64,000 bases of DNA from Bacteroidota bacterium (GTDB lineage Bacteria; Bacteroidota; Bacteroidia; JAFLBG01): assembly GCA_017303975.1 (NCBI GenBank), contig JAFLBG010000004.1:80149-144148 (forward strand), given 5' to 3'. Shown piece after piece: positions 17,183 to 26,843 of this stretch (its first letter is position 1; each line of letters begins with the position of its first letter). Position numbers and translations under genes: made by a program. The notes beneath the pieces were generated by a model. That model worked only from the letters and a program-made list of their open reading frames with translations, was not told the origin of the DNA and did no database searches.

Positions 17183-18763
17183 ATGAAAGCTCCCAAAATA
17201 ATCATAGGTTCAAGAGGTAGTGATTTAGCGTTGTGGCAGGCCAATTTTATTTTGAAGAAGCTAGAAGAGGCCGGTGTAATCGCAGAAATTAAAATCATTA
17301 AAACCAAAGGTGATAAAATTCAAGACTTATCATTTGATAAAATCGAAGGAAAGGGTTTTTTTACCAAAGAACTGGAAGATGCCTTATTGAACAATGAGAT
17401 TGATTTAGCGGTTCATTCATGCAAAGATTTACCAACCGCATCGCCTAAAGGGCTTTCTATTGTTGGGTATTCATACCGAGAAAATCCCGCTGATTTATTA
17501 TTAATCAACAAGGAGGCGGTTGATGAAAAACAAAAATTCAATTTAAAAAAAGAAGCCGTTGTTGGCACTTCATCATCTAGAAGAAAGTCGCAATTGCTTG
17601 CATTTAGGGGTGACTGTAAGATTGAGGATTTAAGAGGAAATGTTCCAACACGCATTCAAAAATTAAGAGAAAAAAAATACGATGCCATACTTCTTGCTGC
17701 TGCAGGCATAGAGCGATTGAATATTGATTTAACCGATGTGTGGGTAGAAGAGCTTTCGCCTAAAGAGTATATTCCCGCAGCTGCGCAAGGTGTGTTGGCC
17801 TTGCAAACCAGAAGCAATGATAAAGATCTTATTGCTATTGTTCGGAATAAAATTAACGAACCAGAAGTAGAAGATATTGTGAGTATAGAGCGAGAATTGC
17901 TGGCCTTGTTTGACGGTGGGTGCCAAATTCCTTTAGGAATTTTTGCTGAAAAATTCGAGAATGAACACGAAGAGCTTATATACTGCGTACGAGTAGCGCA
18001 TTCAAAAACATGGGACGCAACACCGGCTTATTATTATTACGAATCTAAGAAGCGAGAGAATTTTTCGGATCGTTTTATGGATAAAATAAAATCCATAAAA
18101 CCGGTTTCCGTTTTTATTACAAGAGATGTTAACGAAAAAGGATTGTTCTATAAATCCTTGTCAGCAAAAGGATTTACGGTGCAGGGGCGAGCATTGATTG
18201 ATATTAAAAAAATCCCTCTTCGTCCTACACCACCTACTGAATGGATATTTTTCTCTAGCAAAAATGCCGTAAAATATTTTTTTGACCAAAAGCCTCAATT
18301 GGCATCGGATGTACGATATGCTGTAGTAGGCAAAGGTACGGGAGATGAATTAAAAAAATACGGTAAACGTGCTGAATTTATTGGCTATTCAACAGATACA
18401 CGTTTAACCGGCAAACAATTTGCTGCGTTGGTAGGCAGCAGAAAAGTACTATTCCCACAAGCAAAGGGAAGTTTTAAAACAATACAAAAACAATTTACCA
18501 AACCCGGACAAGCTATTGATTTGATTGTGTACGAAAGTATTAAACGAAACGAAGAAGAAATCCCAAATGCGGATATCCTTGTATTTACAAGCCCTTCCAA
18601 TGTAGAAGCCTTTTTCGAAAAACACAAAATAAAAGAAAATCAAAAAGTAATTGCTATGGGTGATGCAACAGCCAATGCGCTAAAGGAACACCGAGTAGTT
18701 ATAAACAAAAAGCCGGCAACGTTTGATGATATAGGTCTAGTGCAATCTGTGTTGGGTGTTTAG
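17183..18763 (+). CDS. hemCD: Fused hydroxymethylbilane synthase / uroporphyrinogen-III synthase
   Basis: The N-terminal part (about residues 1-305) is porphobilinogen deaminase, which joins four porphobilinogens. The catalytic Asp sits in 'VHSCKDLP', the cofactor-contacting arginines in 'GTSSSRRKSQL', and the dipyrromethane-cofactor Cys is Cys247 in 'DGGCQIPLG'. The C-terminal part (about 306-526) is a HemD-like uroporphyrinogen-III synthase, recognised by 'WIFFSSKNAVKYFF' and 'ILVFTSPSNVEAFF'. One polypeptide would thus make and close hydroxymethylbilane, sparing the unstable intermediate. No internal stop or frameshift is seen. It follows hemA by 25 bases and precedes gltX by 46. Confidence 0.93.
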   Translation: MKAPKIIIGSRGSDLALWQANFILKKLEEAGVIAEIKIIKTKGDKIQDLSFDKIEGKGFFTKELEDALLNNEIDLAVHSCKDLPTASPKGLSIVGYSYRENPADLLLINKEAVDEKQKFNLKKEAVVGTSSSRRKSQLLAFRGDCKIEDLRGNVPTRIQKLREKKYDAILLAAAGIERLNIDLTDVWVEELSPKEYIPAAAQGVLALQTRSNDKDLIAIVRNKINEPEVEDIVSIERELLALFDGGCQIPLGIFAEKFENEHEELIYCVRVAHSKTWDATPAYYYYESKKRENFSDRFMDKIKSIKPVSVFITRDVNEKGLFYKSLSAKGFTVQGRALIDIKKIPLRPTPPTEWIFFSSKNAVKYFFDQKPQLASDVRYAVVGKGTGDELKKYGKRAEFIGYSTDTRLTGKQFAALVGSRKVLFPQAKGSFKTIQKQFTKPGQAIDLIVYESIKRNEEEIPNADILVFTSPSNVEAFFEKHKIKENQKVIAMGDATANALKEHRVVINKKPATFDDIGLVQSVLGV

Positions 18764-18809
18764 GGGATATCCCTTTAAAATTATACATTTACTTTCATTT
18801 TAAATTACT

Positions 18810-20381
18810 ATGGAAAACAGAAGAGTTCGTGTTCGTTTTGCACCAAGCCCAACAGGTGGTTTACACATGGGTGGTGTGCGCACTGCGTTGTTTAATTATT
18901 TATTTGCAAAAAAACACGGAGGCGATTTTCTACTTCGTATCGAAGATACCGATCAAACCCGCTATGTAGAAGGCGCGGAGGAATATATAGTTGCAGCTCT
19001 TACTTGGACAGGAATTAAAATTGACGAAGGAGTAAGCGTTGGAGGGCCTTATGCTCCTTACCGTCAGTCGGAGCGAAAAGAATTGGGAGTCTATAAAAAA
19101 TATGCAGATCAGCTAATTGCAAGTGGTCATGCTTATTATGCATTTGATACAGCCGAGGAGTTAGATGCAATGCGCAAACGCTTGGAAGCGGCTAAGGTAG
19201 CTGCTCCGCAATACAATGCGGTAAGCAGGCAAACCATGAAAAATTCGTTGACATTATCCGAGGACGAAACTAAAAAACTATTAGATGCCGGAACTCCTTA
19301 TGTAGTGCGCTTAAAAGTGCCCCGCAGCGAAGAAATTCGTTTTCACGATATCATTCGTGGATGGGTGGTTGTTAATTCGGCACAGGTAGATGATAAGGTA
19401 TTATTAAAATCTGATGGTATGCCAACCTACCATTTGGCGCACATTGTAGATGATTATGAAATGAAAATTTCTCACGCTATTCGTGGGGAGGAATGGTTGC
19501 CTTCCGCGCCTGCGCATATTCTTATTTATCGTTATTTAGGATTAGAAGATGTAATGCCTCAATACGCCCATTTACCGCTTATTTTGAAGCCTGATGGGAA
19601 AGGAAAACTTTCTAAAAGAGATAAGTCCGGATTGCCAATGTTTCCGCTTAATTGGCACGATAAGTCAACCGATGAACATTATGTAGGTTACAGAGAGATT
19701 GGTTATTTTCCTCAAGCATTTGCGAATATGCTTGCACTAATTGGATGGAATCCGGGCACTACGCAAGAAATTTTTTCTATGCAAGAATTGTGTGATGCAT
19801 TTTCATTAGAGCGAGTAAACAAAGCGGGTGCGAAGTTTGATCCAGATAAAACCAAATGGTTTAATCAGCAATATTTGCGAATGCAATCGGATGCTGAATT
19901 AGCAGCATTGTTTCTTCCAATTTTAAAAGAAAAGATAAAAACAATTCCTGCAGAGGAACAACCTAAGGCAGAGCAATTGAGCAACAACAAACATTTTGTA
20001 GAACAAGTATGTAGGTTGGTAAAGGAAAAGTCACATTTTGTTTCTGAGTTTTGGGATTTTGGTAGTTACTTTTTTATGTTGCCTGCGCAATACGATGCCG
20101 AAGTTGTTAAGAAAAGAGCGACTCCCCAAACAATAGGATTTGTGGGCGAAATGAGAACAGCCTATGCATCATTAACAGGCTTTTCTGCAGTAGCAACAGA
20201 ACAATTATTTAAACAAGTAGCCGAAAAGGTTGGTGTTGGGCCGGGACAAGTAATGCAATTATTTAGAGTGTGTATTAGTGGCGCAGCCGGTGGTCCTGCA
20301 TTGTTTGAGATGATGGAATTGCTAGGTAAAGAAGAAGTCTTGAAACGCTTAGATAAAGCACTGTCCAGCCTGTCGAATTAA
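18810..20381 (+). CDS. gltX: Glutamate--tRNA ligase
   Basis: Class I aminoacyl-tRNA synthetase charging tRNA(Glu). The HIGH-type signature is 'PSPTGGLHMGG' (about residues 13-23) and the KMSKS-type signature is 'KLSKRDKSG' (about 268-276). An all-helical anticodon-binding domain ends the 523 residues. The ATG at 18810 gives MENRRVRVRFAPSPTG, the expected N-terminus. Its product feeds both translation and the HemA reaction encoded upstream on the same strand. A strong hairpin follows the stop. Confidence 0.96.
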   Translation: MENRRVRVRFAPSPTGGLHMGGVRTALFNYLFAKKHGGDFLLRIEDTDQTRYVEGAEEYIVAALTWTGIKIDEGVSVGGPYAPYRQSERKELGVYKKYADQLIASGHAYYAFDTAEELDAMRKRLEAAKVAAPQYNAVSRQTMKNSLTLSEDETKKLLDAGTPYVVRLKVPRSEEIRFHDIIRGWVVVNSAQVDDKVLLKSDGMPTYHLAHIVDDYEMKISHAIRGEEWLPSAPAHILIYRYLGLEDVMPQYAHLPLILKPDGKGKLSKRDKSGLPMFPLNWHDKSTDEHYVGYREIGYFPQAFANMLALIGWNPGTTQEIFSMQELCDAFSLERVNKAGAKFDPDKTKWFNQQYLRMQSDAELAALFLPILKEKIKTIPAEEQPKAEQLSNNKHFVEQVCRLVKEKSHFVSEFWDFGSYFFMLPAQYDAEVVKKRATPQTIGFVGEMRTAYASLTGFSAVATEQLFKQVAEKVGVGPGQVMQLFRVCISGAAGGPALFEMMELLGKEEVLKRLDKALSSLSN

Positions 20382-20384
20382 TAA

Positions 20385-20430
20385 AAAAAAGAGCACGAGT
20401 GATTTTAAAATTTCACTCGTGCTCTTTTTT
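20385..20430. terminator. Bidirectional terminator between gltX and the M16 peptidase
   Basis: Perfect 18-bp arms (AAAAAAGAGCACGAGTGA and its complement) enclose a 10-base loop. The A-run on one side and T-run on the other make it a U-tailed hairpin on both strands, fitting the convergent genes. Confidence 0.92.
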
Positions 20431-20443
20431 AATTTCAGTTATT

Positions 20444-23353
20444 TTAGTACCCAAAAATATCTTTAAGTGTTAGGTAGTTAACCTTTCCGTATTTCTCAAG
20501 TGTTTTAATATCTAAAAGATCTTTTTTCCCTAAAACCAGAATGGTATAATTTTTACCTTTTATGTGTTGGTTAAAAAATTCTTTTGTGGTTTGCAAGTTT
20601 AATGCCGGTAAAGCGGCATATATATCCTTGTTTATATCGTACTCGTACCCTAATTTTTTTGCAGCCAAATAGTTTGGAATAATACTCTGGCGCGGCATTC
20701 TGTTGGTTCGAATTTGTTGTAAAATAGATTCTTTAGACGCGCTGAATGTATTTTCTGCTTCAGTCATATTGGTAAGTAATTCCATCATAGACGACATTGC
20801 CTCTGGAAGCTTATCTGCCTGTGTTCCTAGGCGTGCCGAAACATAATGGTGTTTATCCAACTCTCTTGGCATGGTATATCTTGCTCCTGCTGAGTAAGCA
20901 AGCGCTTTAGATTCTCTTATTTCTTGAAAAACAATAGACGACATGCCTGCACCGTAATATTCATTAAACATAGAAATAGCAGGAATATTTTCTTTAGAGA
21001 ATTTTAAGTCTCTATTTAGAAAAACAATCTCTGCTTGTTTCATGTCATAATCAATCACGAAAACTTCTTTTTCGCTAGGCTTTTCTGTAAACGCAACTGT
21101 TGGGGCTGGAGCATCCTTTTTTTGAGCGGTGGTGCCGTGTATTTTGGTTACAACAGGAAGAAAAATGTTTTCTTCTGAAGGACCGAAATAGCTAATGGTG
21201 TGTTTGTACGAAGTTAGATTTTTTATTAGTGTTGTAAGTTCTACAGCATCAAGCTTTTTTAGTTCTTCTTCAGATAGAATATTTGTAAATGGGGATTTTG
21301 GACCATATACACCATAGCTGCGAAGTGCATTTTGTGCAATAAATCCTTTGTCAAGCTTATTGTCTTCACGCACTTTTAGTAAGTCAAGCACCAAGTTGTC
21401 AAGTGCTTCTTTGTCCGGCTTACAGTCATTCAGCGTTGTTTCAAACAATGTTAGTGCTTTCTCAAAATACTTGTTTAGTCCACTTACCGAAATGATTACC
21501 TCATCCTCTGTACAAGCCATGTTATAAGTGCACGCAATTTTATAAAACTCTTCTTGTAGTTGCTCTGCAGTATATTTAGTTGTACCTAGATAAGAAAAAT
21601 ATCCTGCTGCAATTGGCAATCGCTTGTCGTGCATCTGTCCCATTGGAATTCGGTAGGAGAGAGAAAATAAATCATTCTCTGTGTTTTTACACGACAAAAC
21701 CTCTAGTGTATTGAGCGAAGATTTTTTTATTTCTTTTTTAAAGTCAACAAATTCGGGTTGTATAGTTTCTATAGAAGCGCTTAAAATAGTTTTAACAAAA
21801 GGAGATTGATCGTTTCTGTTTACCTCAACCGGTGTAATTTGAGGCTTTACAACCTTTTCGTTGTTTTTACTTTCTCCAGTTTTTTTGTAAACAGCTACAT
21901 AGTTATTGCTAAAATATTTTTTAGTAAAATCCATTATTTGCTGTTTAGTAATTTTCTCTAATCTATCATACGTATTTACTTCTTGCGCCCAATTGGTGTG
22001 GGTTACAAAAGAGTTTACCATGGCTTCTGTACGAACCATGTTGCTTCTTACTTTGTCCATTTCTTCGGCCTTCAAGTTGTTTACAATAGCGTTTGGAAGC
22101 CAATCAGGGAATTCTCCCTTTTTTAGTTTTTCAATTTGTTCTAAAAGCAGCTCCTTTACTTGATCTAATGTTTGTCCTTCTTTTGGACTCCCACCTAGTA
22201 TCATGCAAGAGTAATCTTTCATTACCATTGGCATACAGTTTCCACCCAATAGTTTTTGTTTTTGATTTAAGTTCAAATCGATTAATCCTGCTGCATCATT
22301 GCTTAATATTTTGGATACTAGTAACGCTAGGTCTGCATCCGTTGTTCCTGCTCCTCCGGCAATTCTGTAGCCAAGCATTATGTTTTCGGCATTAGGGCCA
22401 TAAACAGTTTTTACGATTGGTGCCTTTATTTCATCTTCGGGTGAGAATGTAAAACTAGGTACAGGCTTTGGTGCATACGAGCCAAATTTCTCATCAATTA
22501 AACGAATTGTTTTGTCCGGATCAATATCGCCCGAAAGGCAGATTGCCATATTGTTAGGCACGTAGTGTGTGTTGTAGTATTTTTTAATTTCTGTTATGGA
22601 TGGATTTTTAAGATGTTCTACAGTGCCTATGGTTGTTTGTGTTCCGTAGGTGTGTTTTTGCCACAATCCTTCCAACAAAGCTTCAAATGCTTGGTTTCCG
22701 TCATTATCCATTCCAATGTTTTTTTCTTCATACACTGCTTCTAGCTCAGTGTGAAAGATGCGCAGAACGGGCTGTCTAAATCTTTCTGCTTGAATAGCAA
22801 GCCAGTTGTTTAGTTGATTTGATGGGATGTCGGTTATATAAACCGTTTGTTCAACCCATGTGTAGGCGTTGTCTCCTTGACCGCCAATGGCGGCAGTCAT
22901 TTTATCGTATTCGTTTGCAATAGCGTATTTAGCAGCAATGCCGGATAGGCTATCAATTGTGCGGTAGATGGCTTTACGTTTTTTTTCGTCAGTAGTTTTT
23001 CTATATACCTCAAATGTTTTTTCTATTTCATCTAGATATTTTTTTTCAGTTGCATAATCTTTTGTTCCAAATTGACTGGTTCCTTTAAAAAGCATATGCT
23101 CTAAATAGTGCGCCAATCCTGTTGCATCTTTAGGGTCGTTTTTACTTCCTGCACGCACAGCAATAGCTGTTTGAATACGAGGCTCGGCTTTGTAAATACT
23201 CATGTACACCGTAAGCCCGTTCTGCAATTGGTAAATTCGGACATTTAGGGGGTCGTTTGGAACAGAGCTGTAGGTATATGTTTTAGGCGCTGTTTGTGCA
23301 AACGAAATTTGGATACTTGCACAAAGTAGATAGAGTAATACTAGTTTTCGCAT
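20444..23353 (-). CDS. M16 family metallopeptidase (two-domain, pitrilysin-like, secreted)
   Basis: Zinc peptidase of 969 residues with a Sec signal (about 1-19, ending SFAQ). The inverted zinc motif HYLEH (H-x-x-E-H) lies near residue 83 in 'GLAHYLEHMLFKG', with the downstream Glu expected in 'ELEAVYEEKNIGMDN'. Four M16-type modules follow, active and inactive in turn. The second half keeps 'FNEYYGAGMSSIVFQEIRES' but has no second zinc site, as in pitrilysin and insulysin. The predicted location is periplasmic or surface. Likely substrates are peptides; some Bacteroidota M16 enzymes degrade exported or scavenged oligopeptides. It has no obvious operon partner, and shares a terminator with gltX. 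Confidence 0.9.
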   Translation of the reverse strand: MRKLVLLYLLCASIQISFAQTAPKTYTYSSVPNDPLNVRIYQLQNGLTVYMSIYKAEPRIQTAIAVRAGSKNDPKDATGLAHYLEHMLFKGTSQFGTKDYATEKKYLDEIEKTFEVYRKTTDEKKRKAIYRTIDSLSGIAAKYAIANEYDKMTAAIGGQGDNAYTWVEQTVYITDIPSNQLNNWLAIQAERFRQPVLRIFHTELEAVYEEKNIGMDNDGNQAFEALLEGLWQKHTYGTQTTIGTVEHLKNPSITEIKKYYNTHYVPNNMAICLSGDIDPDKTIRLIDEKFGSYAPKPVPSFTFSPEDEIKAPIVKTVYGPNAENIMLGYRIAGGAGTTDADLALLVSKILSNDAAGLIDLNLNQKQKLLGGNCMPMVMKDYSCMILGGSPKEGQTLDQVKELLLEQIEKLKKGEFPDWLPNAIVNNLKAEEMDKVRSNMVRTEAMVNSFVTHTNWAQEVNTYDRLEKITKQQIMDFTKKYFSNNYVAVYKKTGESKNNEKVVKPQITPVEVNRNDQSPFVKTILSASIETIQPEFVDFKKEIKKSSLNTLEVLSCKNTENDLFSLSYRIPMGQMHDKRLPIAAGYFSYLGTTKYTAEQLQEEFYKIACTYNMACTEDEVIISVSGLNKYFEKALTLFETTLNDCKPDKEALDNLVLDLLKVREDNKLDKGFIAQNALRSYGVYGPKSPFTNILSEEELKKLDAVELTTLIKNLTSYKHTISYFGPSEENIFLPVVTKIHGTTAQKKDAPAPTVAFTEKPSEKEVFVIDYDMKQAEIVFLNRDLKFSKENIPAISMFNEYYGAGMSSIVFQEIRESKALAYSAGARYTMPRELDKHHYVSARLGTQADKLPEAMSSMMELLTNMTEAENTFSASKESILQQIRTNRMPRQSIIPNYLAAKKLGYEYDINKDIYAALPALNLQTTKEFFNQHIKGKNYTILVLGKKDLLDIKTLEKYGKVNYLTLKDIFGY

Positions 23354-23392
23354 ATTTCTTATTTATAAATTATTTTTAAATAGTTCAAAACA

Positions 23393-23422
23393 ATTCCCCT
23401 CTTGAGAGGGGCTAGGGGTGTG
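23393..23422. repeat. Intergenic CCCCTC/GAGGGG repeat element
   Basis: CCCCTC-TTGA-GAGGGG forms a short palindrome followed by GCTAGGGGTGTG. GC-rich strings of this form stand out against the AT-rich background, and I recall them as recurrent between genes in Bacteroidota genomes. The copy sits between the M16 peptidase and the SpoIIE-type sensor. Its function is unknown; it may be a REP-like repeat or a weak transcript end. Confidence 0.5.
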
Positions 23423-23478
23423 TAATATATACAATTTGAGAAGAATTATCAATAAATGAATACCGTCAATCCTTTGAG

Positions 23479-26400
23479 TTAAATCACCTTTATGCCCATT
23501 ACCAACACATCGTCCACAGCTTCGTTTGCGCCTTGCCAGCTTTCTAACTCTGTTTTAACTGCAAATTCTTGCTCTTTCATGGGTAGATGTTGTATTGAAA
23601 GTAGTAATTTTTCTAAATTTTTGGTCATAAATTTTTTGTCTTTAGGTCCGCCAAATTGGTCGGCATAACCATCTGAAAAAAGGTAGAAACTGTCGTTTTT
23701 ATTTATCTGAATGGTGTGACTGGTAAATGCTTTCGATTCATCATAAAAACCACCAATAGCGTTGCTGTTGCCTTTTATTTTTATCAGCTCGTTATTTTTA
23801 AGGTAATACAATGGTCTGTTAGCGCCTGCAAATGTAAGTTCGTTTGTTATGTGATTTATTCTGCACAGCGCAATGTCCATTCCATCGCGTGTTTCGGAGG
23901 TTAGTACACTTTGTTTTAATGTGCTGGTTACCAAATTGTCCAACTCTTTAAGCATTTGCGATGGTTCGTATATTTTCTTTTCGTTTACAATTTGATTTAA
24001 CGAAGAGTTACCCACCATAGAAACGAATGCTCCGGGAACGCCATGTCCGGTGCAATCTACCATAGCTATAAATGAAAAGTTTTCTTTTTTTGTGAACCAA
24101 TAGAAATCCCCACTTACAATATCTTTTGGGCGATAGTAAATAAAAAAATCTTTGTAAGCTCTGCCAATATCGTATGTTAAAGGAAGTATCGCTTCTTGAA
24201 TTTTTTTTGCGTACGAAATACTATCGGTAATGTCTTTATTTTTTTGCTCAATTACTTTTTTCTGTTCTACCACCTCTGTGGTGCGCTCTTTTACTTGCTT
24301 TTCGAGTATCTCTGATTTTTTTTGAAGTCGATAAGTACGGTAGCGAATAAATAAAAAAATGCTGATGCCTATGCAAGTAGCTACTAAAAGTAAAAACCAA
24401 GAGCGCTTGTAGAATGGTGGAGTGATAATAAAATGAAACTTTGCAGGTTCTTTATTCCAAATACCATCGGCATTACAAGCCTTTACTAAAAAAGTGTATT
24501 CTCCGGGAGCAAGGTAATCGAACGTTTTTTTTATGTCTTTTGTTGGCATTGACCAATTCTCATTTTCAGAGCCTTCTAGTTTCCATTGGTAAAGCACCTT
24601 TTTGGGGTCGGTTAAACTAATGCCGATGTAATTGAACGTAATATTGTTTTGTGAGTACGAAAATTCAGTTTGTGTTGTCTTTGTTGAATCGCCTAAAGTA
24701 ACATCTGTAATATACGTTCTGGGTTCGTACGGATTTGGAACATCTTTCTCCGGATAATATTTCATTACTCCGTTTACGGTACCAAACCACAAGTGTCCTT
24801 CGGAGTCTTCGTAAGCAGCATTTAGGTTGGTTTCTATGCCCATAAAACCCTCTGCTTTTCCGTAATGTTTAAATGTATTAGCAACTTGGTCGTATTTGTC
24901 AACACCTTTGCTGCTGCCAATCCAAATGTTGTTGTTTTTATCACAAAGCACAAAATAGGCGTCATCAGAGGTAAGTCCATCTGCTGTTGTAAAGGAAATA
25001 AATTTATGTCCGTTGTATTTATATATACCACCACTTTGTGTGCCAATCCATATATTGCCTACTTTGTCTTCGCAGATGGAGTTGATGTTGTCGTGTTCTA
25101 GATTGGTAGTTCTATTAAAACGAGTATAACCTTTGCCGTCTATCTTTAACAAGCCACCTTGTGTTCCAATCCAGGTGTTTTTCTTTGAGTCGATAAACAC
25201 TTTGTTTACCATTAAGTTGTCGATACCGTATTTTGAATTTAAGGTATCAACTTTATTGGTTAGTGTGTTGAACAAAAAAGCACCACCTCCCCAACTGCCT
25301 ATTACTAAGTTGTTTTCAGCGGTTACGCAAATAGTGCTAATAGTTTTAGTAAACGAACCAACTTTTTCAAATTTATTTTTTGTGCTATTAAAATAAGAGA
25401 GTGTTCCATTGTTCCCACCAACCCATAGTTTCCCGTTTTTATCAATGGCAGATGCCATTAGGGTTGTTTGTTTAAACTCTTTTAAATCGTAGTAGTGTTT
25501 ATATGAAACAGGAGCGTTGCTGTTTTCAGAAATCTCTATAAGCCCGTTATCTGTGCATGTCCATATTTTTTTATCGGCAGTTTGTATAACAGACCAACTG
25601 TTTTTCAAAACATTTTTAATAGTAGAAAAATTATGCAACTCAAATTTTTGTTGTGCAGCATTTATTTTACAAACACCATTTAGGGAGCCAATCCAGATGT
25701 TGCCTTCTTTGTCTTCGAGGAGGGATAAGATTTGCGACCCTAGTAAACCATTTTTTTCTGAAAGTGTTTTCTTGTGCTTATTTGTCTTTAAGCTTACAAT
25801 ATATATATCCCCATTATTTGCACCTGCTATAATTTCTCCTTTTTGAGTTTCCAAAATGGAGGTTATTGTATTATAATCTGGGATGAAAATTAGATTCAAA
25901 AACATTTTTTCCTCTATTGTTTTCAATCTCAAAAGACTATTGGTTGTGGCTACTACATAATTATCTTTTGATTTAATCAAGCCAAATACAGATAGAGTTA
26001 AATCTGAATAAAAAATCTTTGTGAAGTCGCTAGAATAGACAAATAACCCCCCAAAGCTACCTAAAATTATATTTCTGTTGCTGTCGAGTAATAAAGAAGA
26101 AATGTTTTTTATACTGTTTTTAAGTTTTATTTTTTTAAGAGAATTGTTGAATATATTCAAACTCCATAATCCATTTTCGTTTGTTGCTATGAGTAATTCT
26201 GATTTGTTTCTTTTGATGATGCTATTAATTCTTGTTATTATATCTGGATGTTTGATTGTAGATTCAATTTGACCATTATTAATATTTAAACAACTTATTT
26301 CCCCAGACTGATGGCCAATAAAAAGTACACTGTCTATTATGTTAAGGGTAGATATAAAATTTGTGGCTAATCCATTTTTTCGAGTATATACTTCAGAGTA

Positions 26401-26628
26401 ATTTCCACCTAATTTAAGAAGACCATCTGCTGTCCCAATCCATATAAATCCCTTTGGGTCTTCCGCCATTGCAATCCCATAGTTTTGGGGTAGCTTGTTT
26501 TCTATCGAATACTTTTCAAAATTATAAATCTGAGAAGAAGAGTTCGAAAGGCTAAACAGAAAGAGTAAAACGGGTAAACTCGCTCTTAAAAGAGAATTGT
26601 TTTTTTTATTAATATTAGGCGTTTTCAC
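23479..26628 (-). CDS. Two-component-type beta-propeller sensor fused to SpoIIE/PP2C phosphatase
   Basis: Membrane signalling protein of about 1050 residues. After an N-terminal hydrophobic signal come many Reg_prop propeller blades with 'WIGT..G' motifs (for example 'IWIGSLNGVCKI', 'TWIGTQGGLLKI', 'HLWFGTVNGVMKYY') up to about residue 620. A Y_Y_Y domain (about 640-730), a membrane helix ('SWFLLLVATCIGISIFLFI') and a coiled coil follow. A PP2C-like SpoIIE phosphatase ends the chain ('DIVSGDFYWF', 'VDCTGHGVPGAFVSM', about 810-1050). The periplasmic propeller probably senses a ligand, and the phosphatase probably acts on an anti-sigma antagonist or similar partner not encoded nearby. Start: the frame opens at TTG 26646, but a promoter overlaps that end, so GTG 26628 or a later codon is more likely. 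Confidence 0.85.
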   Translation of the reverse strand: MKTPNINKKNNSLLRASLPVLLFLFSLSNSSSQIYNFEKYSIENKLPQNYGIAMAEDPKGFIWIGTADGLLKLGGNYSEVYTRKNGLATNFISTLNIIDSVLFIGHQSGEISCLNINNGQIESTIKHPDIITRINSIIKRNKSELLIATNENGLWSLNIFNNSLKKIKLKNSIKNISSLLLDSNRNIILGSFGGLFVYSSDFTKIFYSDLTLSVFGLIKSKDNYVVATTNSLLRLKTIEEKMFLNLIFIPDYNTITSILETQKGEIIAGANNGDIYIVSLKTNKHKKTLSEKNGLLGSQILSLLEDKEGNIWIGSLNGVCKINAAQQKFELHNFSTIKNVLKNSWSVIQTADKKIWTCTDNGLIEISENSNAPVSYKHYYDLKEFKQTTLMASAIDKNGKLWVGGNNGTLSYFNSTKNKFEKVGSFTKTISTICVTAENNLVIGSWGGGAFLFNTLTNKVDTLNSKYGIDNLMVNKVFIDSKKNTWIGTQGGLLKIDGKGYTRFNRTTNLEHDNINSICEDKVGNIWIGTQSGGIYKYNGHKFISFTTADGLTSDDAYFVLCDKNNNIWIGSSKGVDKYDQVANTFKHYGKAEGFMGIETNLNAAYEDSEGHLWFGTVNGVMKYYPEKDVPNPYEPRTYITDVTLGDSTKTTQTEFSYSQNNITFNYIGISLTDPKKVLYQWKLEGSENENWSMPTKDIKKTFDYLAPGEYTFLVKACNADGIWNKEPAKFHFIITPPFYKRSWFLLLVATCIGISIFLFIRYRTYRLQKKSEILEKQVKERTTEVVEQKKVIEQKNKDITDSISYAKKIQEAILPLTYDIGRAYKDFFIYYRPKDIVSGDFYWFTKKENFSFIAMVDCTGHGVPGAFVSMVGNSSLNQIVNEKKIYEPSQMLKELDNLVTSTLKQSVLTSETRDGMDIALCRINHITNELTFAGANRPLYYLKNNELIKIKGNSNAIGGFYDESKAFTSHTIQINKNDSFYLFSDGYADQFGGPKDKKFMTKNLEKLLLSIQHLPMKEQEFAVKTELESWQGANEAVDDVLVMGIKVI

Positions 26629-26633
26629 TTGTG

Positions 26634-26663
26634 CAAATATAACCAAGAATGGGGTAATCGCAA
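26634..26663 (-). promoter_or_regulatory. Bacteroidota-type promoter for the propeller/SpoIIE sensor
   Basis: Minus strand: -33 TTG (26663-26661), 19-base spacer, then TATATTTG (26641-26634), an exact TAnnTTTG. It overlaps the upstream end of the open frame, which implies a translation start at or below 26628 and an almost leaderless message. Confidence 0.65.
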
Positions 26664-26843
26664 TCGATTTGTTTACTAGCGCTCATTCGATTGTATTTAA
26701 AGCTCGCAGGCTTATACACACATAAATATTCAATCGTGTTCTTACAAAATTTAACTTTTCATATTTCGATATATTCAGAATAAAATTCGACTGAATATTT
26801 AATGAGAAAGATTTTTGTATTAAAATTGTGCAAGAGCTCTGCG

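Noticed and set aside
26724..26800. AAATATTCA/TGAATATTT inverted repeat in the gap after the PKD protein gene
   Set aside because: Arms are pure AT except one G-C pair and 59 bases apart; in this AT-rich DNA chance is a fair explanation.
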